NCBI GenBank assembly: GCA_014529385.2
Contig: CM043942.1
Coordinates: 52,026,274-52,090,273, forward strand
Direction: 5' to 3'
DNA: 64,000 bases
Origin: Adiantum capillus-veneris
Lineage: Eukaryota > Streptophyta > Polypodiopsida > Polypodiales > Pteridaceae
Shown here one piece after another: positions 34,368 through 46,260 of this stretch. The notes under the pieces are model-generated. The model had not been told where the DNA came from and ran no database searches. It saw nothing but the letters and a program-made list of their open reading frames with translations. Made by a program: the position numbers and the translations under genes. Position 1 is the stretch's first letter; each line of letters opens with the position of its first letter.

Positions 34368-35093
34368 TCATGGAGACCTTTCTTTTAGTTTTGCCTCCTT
34401 TTGTTGTTGTGCTAACTCTTGATTTTGACGTCTTCTTATAGTTCGACTCAATTTCGGCTTTGTAACCTCCAATTGAGCGAGGTCAATGGGTCGCGGGCTG
34501 CACCACATGACACTCTGGAGATGTTTACCCCAATTGTCTACTAGCTTTCGATGAGCATCACATGCCCCTAGATAGCTAAGCCATAATGCAATAGATCTTT
34601 CCTTGTTTATCCTAGCTCTCACATTTGCTTGATATCGTCGTCTCTTATATGACCTTTGTTTCTTGTTAAGGTTTTAATTTTGGTAAACGTTTGAACTCGA
34701 CTCACTTGATAGGTCTTCGCTTGTATCTTCTTCACTCTCATATAAATTACCATAGATGGTCGTACTAGGCCTTGAGTGTTCAGTTTCTATACTTGGCTCA
34801 CTCGATGTTTCCTCAGGTTCTGAATCCATTTCTCCCTGAGATTCCGTTTCTGATGTGTATTGGCCTGAAGCCTTTGAGGAATCATCGGTTTCACTCTCAG
34901 GTAGGTGTGCCTCTTTCTTATCATCGGATGTTACATGCGCTACACCTAACATGTTTACTGGTGCAATGTGTGGTATCTCTTCCCCATTTGGTGTTACCCA
35001 GGTTGTTCCTCTAGCTCCCCATGTATCTATAGCTGCCGCTAGGTGCACCCAATCGACATTGTCTGACTCAGCCATTCCGGGTAGGATATCCAT
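34368..35093 (-). pseudogene. Acidic linker between protease and RT, element C
   Basis: In the same frame as pol, with stops near 34674 and 34368. First part 35093-34674: MDILPGMAESDNVDWVHLAA, then a Ser/Glu/Asp-rich run (KASGQYTSETESQGEMDSEP). Second part 34622-34368 is basic: MRARINKERSIALWLSYLGA and LSRTIRRRQNQELAQQQKEA. No domain recognised. Likely a spacer in the original polyprotein. Confidence 0.5.
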
Positions 35094-35177
35094 ATAAGGA
35101 GAGTTCTCCCCAATATCCGTGTCTTCGTTACACGTGTAACAATACTGTAACGGAGCTGAATGAATTGTTGTGTCTGA

Positions 35178-36104
35178 TCAATTATCAATGATGAATTTAT
35201 TTCCTAGAGGATGCGTTCGACCACTTAAAAGATCAGCTCGAATGACAGAGTCTTGGAACTGTAAGTAGACATGGTTTTTGGACCAGTCATGCACCATTTT
35301 TGCTTCCCTCATGAATGGATGCCCTAAGATCATCTCAAATGACATAGGATGCTTGGAAAAATCCATAACAATGAAATTCTGCCTTACCTTGTGTCCCAAG
35401 ACCTTGATTCTGAGATCCTTTAGCATTCCAATAGGCGTAACAATAGATCCATTAGCCATTTTTACCACTACGCTTGTGGCTTCAAGGTGAGGTCGCCCCA
35501 TAGACTCCCAACAACTCTTTGTCACCATGCTGACTCCCGCACCACCGTCAAGGACCCCCTTTACAGTTAATCCTTTAGTAGTGATTGGTAGAGTAGCATT
35601 AGATTCATCACCTTCAAAGTATTGCCCCAACTTGTTAACGGGTACTTCAATTACAGATTCATGTCCCCCTACGTCAGATGGTGGTGATAAATGTTCCTCA
35701 TCATTCATTACCGAGTCAGGTTTGTTCATATGTGCAAACTGTGGTAATCCGGCCTGTAATTCTCCATTGAGGAAGGCTCGAAGAGCTGAGACTAGCTCGG
35801 GGTCTTTATATAGTTTGGACATGATGGTGGTTCTAACTTCTGAAGACATGAAATCCATCAATTTGGCAACATTTAATGGCATCTTGTGGGACATAGGACC
35901 CTGACAAGAGAATGGTGAAGATGGAATCTCCGCTTCCTCAAGGGGGTCGGGCATTCCCTCACCAAACATTCTCTCTAGTAGGAAAGGTGTGTGTCCACTT
36001 TCAGATGTCCTACCCTCACTCTCTTCCCGAATGATACTGGGTATAGCTAACGGCGTGTAGTTCTTGTGAGGTTGAACTTGTGTGGGAAACACTGTGTCTG
36101 ACAT
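35178..36104 (-). CDS. Protease of element C
   Basis: Open frame of 308 codons: an N-terminal helical region (KLMDFMSSEVRTTIMSKLYK), then a retropepsin: LTVKGVLDGGAGVSMVTKSC, MANGSIVTPIGMLKDLRIKV, FIVMDFSKHPMSFEMILGHP FMREAKMVHDW. The active site is D-G-G-A, the same variant as element B. A TAG precedes the ATG at 36104 in frame, so originally it was fused to gag. Cleaves the Gag-Pol precursor. Confidence 0.8.
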   Translation of the reverse strand: MSDTVFPTQVQPHKNYTPLAIPSIIREESEGRTSESGHTPFLLERMFGEGMPDPLEEAEIPSSPFSCQGPMSHKMPLNVAKLMDFMSSEVRTTIMSKLYKDPELVSALRAFLNGELQAGLPQFAHMNKPDSVMNDEEHLSPPSDVGGHESVIEVPVNKLGQYFEGDESNATLPITTKGLTVKGVLDGGAGVSMVTKSCWESMGRPHLEATSVVVKMANGSIVTPIGMLKDLRIKVLGHKVRQNFIVMDFSKHPMSFEMILGHPFMREAKMVHDWSKNHVYLQFQDSVIRADLLSGRTHPLGNKFIIDN

Positions 36105-36242
36105 CTAGATATGTTTGGGTTCAGGTTCTAATGTTCGTTGAGTTTCTTCCATCAAACCCCTCAGTTGTTGGACTCTTTCAACTTCCACTGTTGGGTTTGG
36201 ATAGGTTCCAATCTTTCTCTTGCAATCCTCATTTTTTGTCTC

Positions 36243-37078
36243 TCATGGCTTATCTTGGGGGTTTGCAACTAGGTGGTTTAACTTTGAATACTCTTTTGGT
36301 GTTCGTCGTAATTCCCTCTCGTGATCCTCCTCACTGGCTTTTTCCTTTGTAGTAACAGTTTTGGTCTCCGTGGTCTCTATCGAATCTGAGTCATCCTCAG
36401 GGTCATTCATATACACGGGATCCTCTCCTATCCCTATGTTAGTCTTTGAACTAGGTTTTGAGCTAGAAGCATTAAGGGATTTCCTTCTTCGTGTTTTCTT
36501 CTTTCTCGCTCGGCCAATGGATGCAGCATATCTCTCTTTGAGGATGTAATTTTGCTTTTGGAGCATCGACCGTGTGAGTGCATTCACTGGTGTTATGTTT
36601 ATAGTTGGTGGTGTCCCATCAACAATCTCTTTTATGTTCAATGGTGTGATTTTCGGTGCGTTTGGATTGTTAGGACACTGTGCGATCAAATGATCTATGC
36701 CACAACGATTACAAGTGAGTATTGGCATTGCCAATGCACTCCCTTGACTTGTTTGCATTAGTGCGGCATTCTTTTGCATTCTAATGGGGCACTCAGCTAC
36801 TCGATGTGGTCCACCACATTCTAGCACTGAAGAGGTGGTCTCCTGGTAAAACTATTAATGTTTTGGCCTCTTGCTGCTAGCGCAGTAGCTTGATATACCG
36901 GTTTGATTTGTCCACAATGGTCTTCCATATAGTACATGGGACACTCCTCAAGCATGTCGACTCCATAGGTGATACTAGAGTCTATGTCCTCTTCGCAATC
37001 TACATAAGTACTAGATGACTCGCAACCTATTTGGTTCATAGGTGTAACTCTTGGATGAGGGGGTTGCAGTCCTAGCAC
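36243..37078 (-). pseudogene. Zinc-knuckle part of gag, element C
   Basis: Two overlapping frames suggest paired frameshifts near 37070 and 36840. Frame one: MLGLQPPHPRVTPMNQIGCE, YVDCEEDIDSSITYGVDMLE, EECPMYYMEDHCGQIKPVYQ. Frame two (36827-36243): LECGGPHRVAECPIRMQ and CNRCGIDHLIAQCP (CX2CX3HX4C), then a basic Lys/Arg run and an acidic Thr-rich tail. Extra cysteine clusters after the main gag knuckles are unusual. Nucleic-acid binding is inferred from composition. Confidence 0.55.
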
Positions 37079-38177
37079 TGGAGGGTGGGGTAGGCATCAA
37101 TGCAGGAACTCGAGGTGAGTCTGCCCAAGCTATAGGCGGTCTATTTTCCATGATGCGTTTAAGCATTAGGCAATCCTTCGCTTGATGGCCATACCTACCA
37201 CACGCGTTACAAGTCCCGTTAAACTTTACTCTGAAAGTAGGGAATTCACTCGTAGTATGTGGGCCCAAGCAAATTGAGCACCATTGTTGCTCCCTTCTTG
37301 GATACATATGAGTGTTTTGTGGAGCACGATTACCCCTAAGGATTTCTTGGATGGCCTTTGTGAGATCTGCCAAAGTCATCTCAGATATCGTTTGCTCTTT
37401 CACGATTGGCTTTATCTTCATTGGCTCATGCCCTGATGCTTGCGAGCTACTAGACTTCGGCTCGGCAGACACTCTTTCTCCTGCAATCATTAAATTATCC
37501 TCCAATTGGATTGCATTCATGGTGACTACTTCCCAAGTAGTGATACCTCTAATGACTAGGCCATTATAAATACTTCCATGTCGTAGTCCCCTAATGAATC
37601 TATCGAGCAATTGGTTGTTGTTGAATCGCTCGTTTGGATTGCATCGAGAATTCAAATTCTTTAGGCGACTAATGAAGTCTCTCACGGATTCACCTTCTTC
37701 TCGTTGGGCTTTCTGGAGCTGAGAGGCTACACCCCAAAGTACTCCCTCTCGTATGTATTCTTTTAAGAACAGTCTCCTAAGAGTAGAGTAGATCGTTTTC
37801 TCTTCTACTCTTAAGGTTCTATACCAATCTCTAGCCTTTCCGCTTAGGGTCAAACTCAAAGCCTTACACTTATGTAGCTCATTGTGCTCTTCCAAGGAAT
37901 CGCACACATGTTCAAAGACTTCCATATGCTTTCTAGCATCTCCATCTCCACTGAATTTTTGTGTGAGCTTAGCTACTTGAACTGCCTTGCTCCTAGGCTC
38001 TCTATCAGGTGCACTACACATCTTTTCCGGAATAGAGAGACCGATAGTTTGAGCAAATGCTGCCAAATCTCCTATTTGAGCAGGTATAATGGGAGTTGGG
38101 AGTTGGCCTTGGCCTTGGCATATGCGCGGCTCTTGGGTCCCATATTTCGTATGGTGGTGTACCAGACGGTGGTCCAA
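37011..38177 (-). CDS. gag core of element C
   Basis: Open frame of 388 codons. Capsid region: LSIPEKMCSAPDREPRSKAV, KFSGDGDARKHMEVFEHVCD, ALSLTLSGKARDWYRTLRVE, FLKEYIREGVLWGVASQLQK, GESVRDFISRLKNLNSRCNP, the pattern of retrotransposon gag proteins. Zinc knuckles: CSICLGPHTTSEFP (imperfect) and CNACGRYGHQAKDC (perfect CX2CX4HX4C). Forms the particle and binds RNA. A frameshift near 38100 separates it from the N-terminal part. Confidence 0.8.
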   Translation of the reverse strand: MDHRLVHHHTKYGTQEPRICQGQGQLPTPIIPAQIGDLAAFAQTIGLSIPEKMCSAPDREPRSKAVQVAKLTQKFSGDGDARKHMEVFEHVCDSLEEHNELHKCKALSLTLSGKARDWYRTLRVEEKTIYSTLRRLFLKEYIREGVLWGVASQLQKAQREEGESVRDFISRLKNLNSRCNPNERFNNNQLLDRFIRGLRHGSIYNGLVIRGITTWEVVTMNAIQLEDNLMIAGERVSAEPKSSSSQASGHEPMKIKPIVKEQTISEMTLADLTKAIQEILRGNRAPQNTHMYPRREQQWCSICLGPHTTSEFPTFRVKFNGTCNACGRYGHQAKDCLMLKRIMENRPPIAWADSPRVPALMPTPPSSARTATPSSKSYTYEPNRLRVI

Positions 38178-39621
38178 AGTTTACAGGCGTGGCCCAGGGC
38201 ATAGGGGGTGCCTGATATGGCATGTTATTATTAAATGGCATGGCTCCACTTCTATAAGATCTTGGATAATTCCATTGTGGATTGTAAGCTCTTGGAATAA
38301 TCGGAGGTGTAGGAGCTACATGAGGCTGAGGTACGACAGGTGCACATGATTGATACATACATGTAGGTATAGTTGGGGGCACTGTGCTACTAGGCATGGG
38401 TGCAGTGTTAACAAATGAACTCCATGATGTATTTATTGTCATGCTCACCACTGGGATATGCATGGTAGCCGTAGTGTCATTAAGAGAAAGATGAGCTAGA
38501 TCTGGGAAGGTAAAGCTGCCACTTGTGGGCTCAGATTGTACTGAGGCCCCTGGCGAAACAACATATGGAGGATCAATGGGGCTCACTGAGGGAGTCTCTA
38601 TTTATGATAGGGTTGGTTGGTTGGCCTTTCCCGTATCCAAGAATCTCATTAGGCCTGTTGAAGGCATGTTGATCCCTGTGTTCTGTCTTTCTAACTCAAC
38701 AATCCTATGGAGGACATCACAGACTTTTTGTTGTTGCTCATCTATGCTAGTAGCACCCGATGTGGATTGTAGAACATCTAACCAACCCACATGATAGGTG
38801 TGTCCTGTGTACGGATCAGTTAAAGCTTCTGCTTGTAGGTCATACTCCCAATTTTTGTTTAGGAATATCCCATCTACGCCTGGTGTGCTAGAGGTTTCCC
38901 TCGAAGTGGAAGCATTATTGCTCCCCATCGCTGGCCCCTCCGTGACTGCTACCTTGGGAGCACTCGGTTGCTCGGCTGGCATGATTGTTGTCATAGGAGC
39001 CTTTGCTTTCAGGGCTCGACTTTGTTCTAGCCTTCATAGGTTCTCAATTTCCCTCTCCCTTGTTGCTTGCATATAGCGTTCAATCTCTTGTACTTCGAAA
39101 AGACTCCTACCATCGGGTAGTAAAACCTCAGAGGGAGATAGTCCTAAAGGATCAGGAGGTGCAGTGGATGGAACATTCACATGCACACTCTCAAGAATCA
39201 TAGGGTCTATTTTAGGCATGAATGACGAATTTACTTCCCCACTCCCTTCATTTATTTCATTAACCGCATGTTCGGAGCGAGTAGCTCCAGTAAGGGTCTC
39301 TTTTAAGCGGCTAAACACGCTAGACCCGGGCCGTGGGCCCATGGCATGCATGTCTTGACTTGAACCATCAGGGTTTGGTGTAGGATACCCCTCCATGACT
39401 TCGTAGTCAGAGGAAGAATCACTAGACGCGATATGAGGATCTTGGGTCGCGCTACCTTGAGTCCCGGCCGAAGGTCCAGAACCTAAGGTGGAGGAATAAT
39501 GGGTGCCTGCGTAAATGGAGGCACTACCAATATGCTCGTGCTCTAACACTCGTCCAGAGCGTAGGTTCATATAACTTGGATCCCCTAGAAGTGTCAGTGA
39601 GTGCCCGTGAAGGATGCTCAC
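38178..39621 (-). pseudogene. N-terminal extension of gag, element C
   Basis: One frame from ATG 39621 to about 38014 with two stops (TGA near 39034, TAA near 38602), then a frameshift into the gag core. MSILHGHSLTLLGDPSYMNL starts it. A Ser/Gly-rich region, VLLPDGRSLFEVQEIERYMQ, KNWEYDLQAEALTDPYTGHT and a Pro-rich stretch (TPPIIPRAYNPQWNYPRSYR) follow. About 480 residues before the capsid domain, much longer than a typical gypsy gag N-terminus. No domain recognised. Confidence 0.55.
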
Positions 39622-40477
39622 CTAGTCTTTTTGGGTGTTTTGCAACCCAAGTCTTTTCTTAAATTTTTTTTTATTTTTTTATTTTTTGGTCCTTTTTTTC
39701 TGACCCAGCTATAGAATAGAACGTATCATAGCTCAAAACGAGCGTCTCGGTCAGAGGGACATGTCGTGCTTTACAGCCCTCCGTTTGGTCACTTTATGCC
39801 CTCGGACTCCCTAAAACCGTCAATTTCTAGTAGGGAACTAGGCCCAAATTAGAAAGTCTAAGAGTGCAAGTGGGAATAGAAGGGAGGAGAGTGGAGGACT
39901 TGCCCCACATGCTCTCATTCCCTCTTGAGGGGGTAGGGTATATATATAAGAGTGAGTCTAGTATATATCATAGGACTGAGGCCTGGGCCTGGGCTTGGGC
40001 TTGGGCTTGGGGAAATGATCCCGATCCCAATCAGAATTTTAGTGTCAACAGCTCACAGACAACTCACTACCTTATCTTCTTACTAACAGTGCTGCTAACC
40101 ACTAACTAATCTGTTAACTGATTACTGACAGTGAGCTAACTGTCCACCTACTTCCTCTCTCACTAGCTTACTGTGTAAAGACTGTGTGCAGGCAAACCTT
40201 GACAGAAAACAGTGTACAGACTGTGTGCAAGCAGATATTGCTAACTGCCTTCCTACCTATTCATTCACTGCAAACAAGCTAACGACTACTAATTGTGCAA
40301 AGGCTGTGTGCAAACAGAAAACACAACATTCTACAGAAATCACAGAACTTGCAAAGAATACAATAATTAACAACTTGCAGAAAAACAACTCATTCCTCTT
40401 CCTCTTCCTCTTCTTTCCTACTACAAACAACTCATAGGAGAAGCACAAAGTGCCTCTTGGGCTTAGTGCAGGGCGAT
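39622..40477 (-). other. Leader (5' UTR) of element C
   Basis: Between the PBS and the first gag ATG. No credible ORF. Contains a six-base repeat (GGGCCT/GGGCTT, 39981-40012 on the plus strand) and a T-rich run near 39660-39690. Could hold packaging signals, but nothing specific can be read. Confidence 0.5.
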
Positions 40478-40495
40478 TCCTCGGCAGCGGCGCCA
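40478..40495 (-). other. Primer-binding site, element C
   Basis: On the minus strand TGGCGCCGCTGCCGAGGA, four bases after the LTR end. TGGCGCCG-type sites are usual in plant gypsy elements of the Athila/Tat branch. Confidence 0.8.
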
Positions 40496-40499
40496 AAAA

Positions 40500-41168
<669 letters not shown>

Positions 41169-41173
41169 TCCTT

Positions 41174-41212
41174 CGACAGATATGTGGCTTTGGCTATAAG
41201 AAAAAGAGAGCG
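41174..41212 (-). pseudogene. Start of homology of minus-strand host gene (copy 1)
   Basis: On the minus strand reads AKATYLSK up to the TSD. Copy 2 has TAKAAY, a stop, SREQLEENN at the same place, so this joins EQLEDG at 27436. Upstream (plus strand from 41213) the similarity to copy 2 stops at TTTTTCTTATAG, which looks like a 3' splice site. Copy 2 instead continues with KKRVSQKEKLQELPPYQL. 41213-41410 shows nothing else recognisable. Confidence 0.5.
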
Positions 41213-41686
41213 AAAAATTGAGCAAGAGAGAATCTTATGCTTAGAATAAAGGATAAAACTCAATTTTTGATGCTTATAAAGGGTGACAATTGTGTTATCA
41301 AATATCTGGAAGGTTCCCTAAAGCTCTAGATCCAAAAAACAAAGGAGAATATAAGAAGACAAAGGAAACAAACTTGTAAGATTGAAAATGAAACAAAACT
41401 AAGGAAAACAATGAAACTAGGACTAGACGAGTTTGGAGAAACACAATGGACCAAGGTTAAGAGAAGTAAGAAGTACAGAGAGCTTAAGAAAACTCTCAAG
41501 GAGGTATGGACAATAGAAGTAGAAAGTGGAGAAGAAGAAGATAAGAAAAATGAGGACAAAATGAGTGCTCCTTCCCACTACAAAAAATTCACTATACAAG
41601 ATCGGAGGGTAGTAATGATGCAACCTCTACGAGAGAAAAAGGACAAGGAGTCCTACGATGGGCCCTAGAATACAAAGAAAATAGAC

Positions 41687-42720
41687 TTGGTAGGGCTAGG
41701 AGAAGAACCACGACCAGCCTACATAGCAATTGATCCAAGTCTGAAAGAGGAGGAAAAGCTTGTAAGTCTTCTCAAGGAGTACAAGGACGTGTTTGCTTGG
41801 TCATATAAAGACCCGGAAGGGGTAGATCCTACAATATGCCAACACACAATCCCCTTAAAGCCCGATGCAGAACCTAGTTGGTAGAGACCTTACACGTACA
41901 ATGATACATTTGCTAAGCGCATCAAAGACGAGACTGATAAATTAAAGGAGACGAAGTTTATCTACAAGATAGAACACACCAATTGGGTATCTCCCATTGT
42001 GGTAGTGCCTAAGAAGAATGGCAAACTATGAGATTGTGTGAATCTAAAGAAGGTTAATGCCACCACGATAAAGGATAATTATAACTTACCTATTCCTAAC
42101 CATGTCCTAGAACGAGTGACAGGTAAGCGGGCGTACTCCTTCTTAGATGGATACTCAGAATATAACCAACTCTTAATTGCTCTTGAAGATCAATACAAGA
42201 TAGATTTTGCCATGGAATGGGGAATATGTGCATATAGGGTGATGCATTTTGGCTTGAACAATGCCCCAGCAACGTTTCAGACGTTGATGGCACATGCCTT
42301 TAAGGAATACTTAAGTATTTTCTTGAAAATTTACATGGAGGACTTATGTGTGCATTCTCTCTTGAGAGATGAACATACATAGCACCTAAGAAAAGTATAG
42401 GAGAAGTGCCAAACTTATAGAATTTGTCTCAACCTAGAAAATTGCATATTCATGGTTAGACATGGCAGAATCCTGGGACATATTGTCTTAGAGAACGGTA
42501 TATCTACCGACTTGGACAAGATAAAAGAACTTGTGGAACTGCTTAGACCAAACAATGCAAAGAAATTTCATTTCTTTATTGGACATTGTGGTTACTATGG
42601 GAGGTTTATACACATGTATGCAGTTATTGCCCAACCCTTGTACAGACTTATAGTGGCCTTTGTATGGACGAATGAGTGTGAGGACTCATTCAAAAAATTG
42701 AAGAAAGCACTTATATATGC
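41687..42720 (+). pseudogene. RT of element D
   Basis: LLKEYKDVFAWSYKDPEG, HTNWVSPIVVVPKKNGKL, LERVTGKRAYSFLDGYSEYN, HFGLNNAPATFQTL. The catalytic block reads YMEDLCVHS, with the first Asp replaced by Glu. Then LGHIVLENGISTDLDKIKEL and GHCGYYGRFIHMYAVIAQPL. Stops near 41884, 42030 and 42380. Confidence 0.8.
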
Positions 42721-43253
42721 TTCAGTGATGAAAGCACCTGATGGGGGGAAAATCTTTCATGTTCATATTGATGCTTTGGCATTTGCTATTGGATGCATTT
42801 TGGCTCACCCAGGAGATGGAAAAATGGATTTTCCAGTCTGCTATGCAAGCAGGCAGCTTAATAGTGCTGAAAAGAACTACACCACCACGGAATGAGAGGG
42901 GCTTGGGACGATATATGCTGTTAAGAAATTTTGACATTATCACCTTGAAACACGTTCATGTTTTTTACCGATCATCAAGCCCTCCTATACCTCGTAAACA
43001 AACCATGCAATACCAAAGAATTGTTCGATGATTCATCATATTGCTAGAGTTTGATTTTATCATCATGGTCAAAAAAGGAAAGATGCATCTACGAGAAGAT
43101 CATCTTTCTAGATTACCAAATGGGGAAGCTCCAGAAGGGGTAGATGATGACATGTCTGACGCATATCTTTTCAACATTGAAATGATACCAAAGTGGTCGG
43201 AGGAGAAAGTCCATATACTATCATATGGAGGTGAGTTTAATAAAACAGGGTAG
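42721..43253 (+). pseudogene. RNase H of element D
   Basis: IFHVHIDALAFAIGCILAHP, FPVCYASRQLNSAEKNYTTT, a stop, two frame changes, then LEFDFIIMVKKGKMHLREDH and LSRLPNGEAPEGVDDDMSDA. The catalytic Glu region is split by the stop at 42893. Confidence 0.75.
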
Positions 43254-44802
43254 GAATGTAAAAGACGAATGATTCTACACGCAAGACATTTAAATTACGT
43301 GGTGGACGTTTGTATCATTTAGGACTCAACAACACCTTACGATTATGCATAAGTCCGGAGGAGTACAATTGTTATCTTGTGGAAGCACATGTTCAAGGCT
43401 TAGCATTTCATTGCTCTCAAATGAAGACATACCAGTGCCTGAAACAGTTAGGAGTTTATTGGCCAATTATGAAAATTGATGTTCATATGTACGTCACCCA
43501 ATGTGCAGCCTGTAGGACAAAACCATGGGTAGAAAATGCTACATTGTTTCAATAACAATTGCACCAAAATGGAGCCAGTACATAATTGACTACCTAACAA
43601 CGAGCAAGTTTTCTAAAAATACCTCTAAGGCACAACAAAGAGCTATAGAAATCGAGGTTCAAGAGTTCACACTAATTGAAAATAAATTGTATAAGAGAGG
43701 AAAAGACAATCAGCTTAAGATATGTGCAATTGAAGAGATGTACTTGCAAATCCTAGGGCAAGCACATGGAGGAATCACTGGAGTCCATTTCTTGGGGGAC
43801 AAGACGATAAAAAATGTCTTAACCGTGGGAATTTGGTGGCCTACATTGTACATGAAAGCTGTTGAATACGTAAAGAGATTTGATTCTTGTCAGCATTCCA
43901 AGGTCCCAATAAGGAGAGATGAGATGCCCTTACGGCCAATGATGGAAACCAGAGAATTTGCCAAGTGGGGCATAGATTTTGTTGGACCAATTTCACCCTC
44001 CGCTTATCTCACTCCCAATATATCATTGTGGCTATAAACTATCTCACAAAATGGGTTGAAGCAAAGGCCACACAAAAAGCGGATGCAAGGACCACTGCAT
44101 AGTTTCTATATAAAATATATATTTGTTAGATATGGCCTACCCATAGAATTTTTCAGTGGATCATGGCACACATTTCATTAGTGAAGTCATTGAAAACCTT
44201 TTAGATGGATTCATGGTAGTTCACAAGAAGTTTGTGCCATATCATCCACAAGCAAATGGATAGTTGAAAGCTACAAACAAAACTCTATGCACTGTCTTGA
44301 CCAAAATAGTGTCTGATTCGCAAACCGATTGGGATCACAAGTTACACTCTACGTTGTGGGCTTATAGAGTAGCCTACAAAACCTCTATTGGAACAACACT
44401 ATACAACATGGACTTAACGCTATCTTGCCTATGGAATTCCTGATCCCAACACTATGGGTAGCTAAACAACTTGAATGGACGGGCCATGAATTATCTTCAA
44501 GGCTAGAGGACCTTGAAAAGCTGGATGAGCTTTGCTTAAAAGCTATAGATTCTATCTATGCTCTAAAAAGAAGGCAAAAAGAATTTTTCAATAAGCATGT
44601 ACGCTCAAAAGAGTTTAAAACAAGAGACTATGTCCTGGTTTATACATTGCAACAACATGCTAAGAAACTTATAAAGCGAGGGATGGGACCCTTTGTGAAT
44701 TATCACCAAGTGGTGCCATCAAGCTTCTCATCTTTACAGCAACAGACCTTAGTCTATATGCTCTTATTGCACAAGATGCTAGCTTTGATCAAAATCGAGT
44801 AA
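43190..44802 (+). pseudogene. Integrase of element D with two zinc-binding modules
   Basis: Module 1 (43190-43530): IPKWSEEKVHILSYGG, LGLNNTLRLCISPEEYNCYL, EAHVQGLAFHCSQMKT, TQCAACRTKP. Module 2 (43567-43905): APKWSQYIIDYLTTSKF, YKRGKDNQLKICAIEEMYLQ, QAHGGITGVHFLGDKT, FDSCQHSK. Core WGIDFVGPISPSA, then badly broken (44037-44424); the C-terminal part TLWVAKQLEWTGHELSS and KEFKTRDYVLVYTLQQHAKK ends near 44802. Element C has only one such module. Confidence 0.65.
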
Positions 44803-44837
44803 GATATTTTGAAGCCAGATTCAATGTGACACATCAT

Positions 44838-46260
44838 TAAGAATGGTTCTCTACGTATTCACATACTGGTGGGTGGCAGAGTGAAGCTTGATGATGCCTA
44901 TGAGCTCAAAATACATGGTGCTAAAGACATCAAGCTAGTCATGCAAAATGGCACATAATTCATAGTCAAAAATGTTAGACATGTTCCCAGGTCAACAAAA
45001 TGTTTTGTATCTACTCGTCAACTTGATGACTTGGGGCACAACCACCAATTCAGAAGGCAAATTTTGTGATTTTTAGGGGTTTAAAACATGGAACGTTTTA
45101 CTCTATGTTTGTTTTGTGTGTAAAAGAGGATTGTATATCCATAGATGAGCTTCCGTCTACTGAGTTATGGCATATCCAGGTAGGCCATATGAGCCAAAAG
45201 GGAATGAAAACACTAGCTCATTTTGTTACTTTCCTGTGTGAAGTTATTCTGACTTTTCTATATGTGAGCACTCCATTTCTGGTAAACAAACTAGGACCAC
45301 CTCATCCCCATTGAATAGGAAGTGTATGCAGCCACTAGAGCTTGTGCATAGCAACATTTACAATCCTATGTAGACCAAGTCTCTAGGGGGAGCTAGCTAT
45401 TTTTTGATTTTCATAGATGATTCCACTAGGAAGGTGTGGGTTGTCCTTTCCTATATGAGGATCAGGTCTTCTCTACTTTCGAGAAATTCTTAGCACTAGT
45501 AGAAAATCAATCTGGAAAGAAGTTTACTACAGCTTGAGGATTGATAATGGTGGAGAATATGTCTCCAAGGATTCAATAATTTCTATAGTAAGAGAGGTAT
45601 TAAGAGGCAGCTTAGTGCACATTACACACCTAATCACAATGTAATTGCAGAAAGGATGAATCGTACAATCAAAAGCGAGTCACGACCATGCTTTCTATGG
45701 AAAATTTGACTCAAACCTTTTGAGAAGAGGTAGTATTGGCAACAGTACATATATCAATCAATCACCTAGTATGCCATTGAATTAATAGATTCTAGAGTAT
45801 TTGCGGTTTGGAAAGAAACCACATTATGATCATTTGCGTGTCTTTGGATGTGAGGCATATGCACATGTGCCCAAAGAACTTCGAAAAAAACTAGACCCAA
45901 AGTCACACAAGTGCATTTTCCTTAGTTATGGTGTAGATGGAGGGATGGGATATCATCTTTGGCACCCAAAATCTTGCAAAGTAATTCACAGTTCACATTT
46001 TATCTTCAATGAGTCAAAAATGCACAAAAAAACCTATCAAAGAGGTTGAGTATAGAAAAGTCACATTTAGGTTATTCCCTCATATTCTATGAAAACTCAA
46101 AAGCCTAGTGATGTACCTTCTACTAGTAGAGCCCCAATTGATAGGGCAAAGAGCAATTATTAGGCCTTGAGGTGATCTACTAGATCCTCATATTGACCTT
46201 AGCGATTTTAGCCAAGGTCGGGGGCTATGCCATGCTGACTGATTACAGTGATCCATCTTG
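44838..46260 (+). pseudogene. Decayed copia element E: pre-integrase and integrase
   Basis: Short blocks in changing frames: RHVPRSTKCF-type protease tail near 44970, LWHIQVGHMSQKGMKTLAH (45164-45220), DNGGEY-like region near 45545, then a cleaner frame 45801-46049: RFGKKPHYDHLRVFGCEAYA, KKLDPKSHKCIFLSYGVDGG, KVIHSSHFIFNESKMHKK. Gag is absent; the left boundary against element D is near 44830. No activity possible. Confidence 0.7.

Larger units (their letters stand above)
41411..44830 (+). mobile_element. Decayed Ty3/gypsy element D, no LTRs found
   Basis: Pol remnants on the plus strand from 41411 to about 44802 resemble element C in order and motifs but with dozens of stops and shifts. The 41411-41668 piece (KLGLDEFGETQWTKVKRSKK, then a charged linker) corresponds to the spacer before RT. 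gag and protease are not seen. No LTR or TSD seen. An old truncated relative of C. Confidence 0.75.

Noticed and set aside
39981-40012. Telomere-like repeat
   Set aside because: Unit is GGGCCT/GGGCTT, not the plant TTTAGGG.
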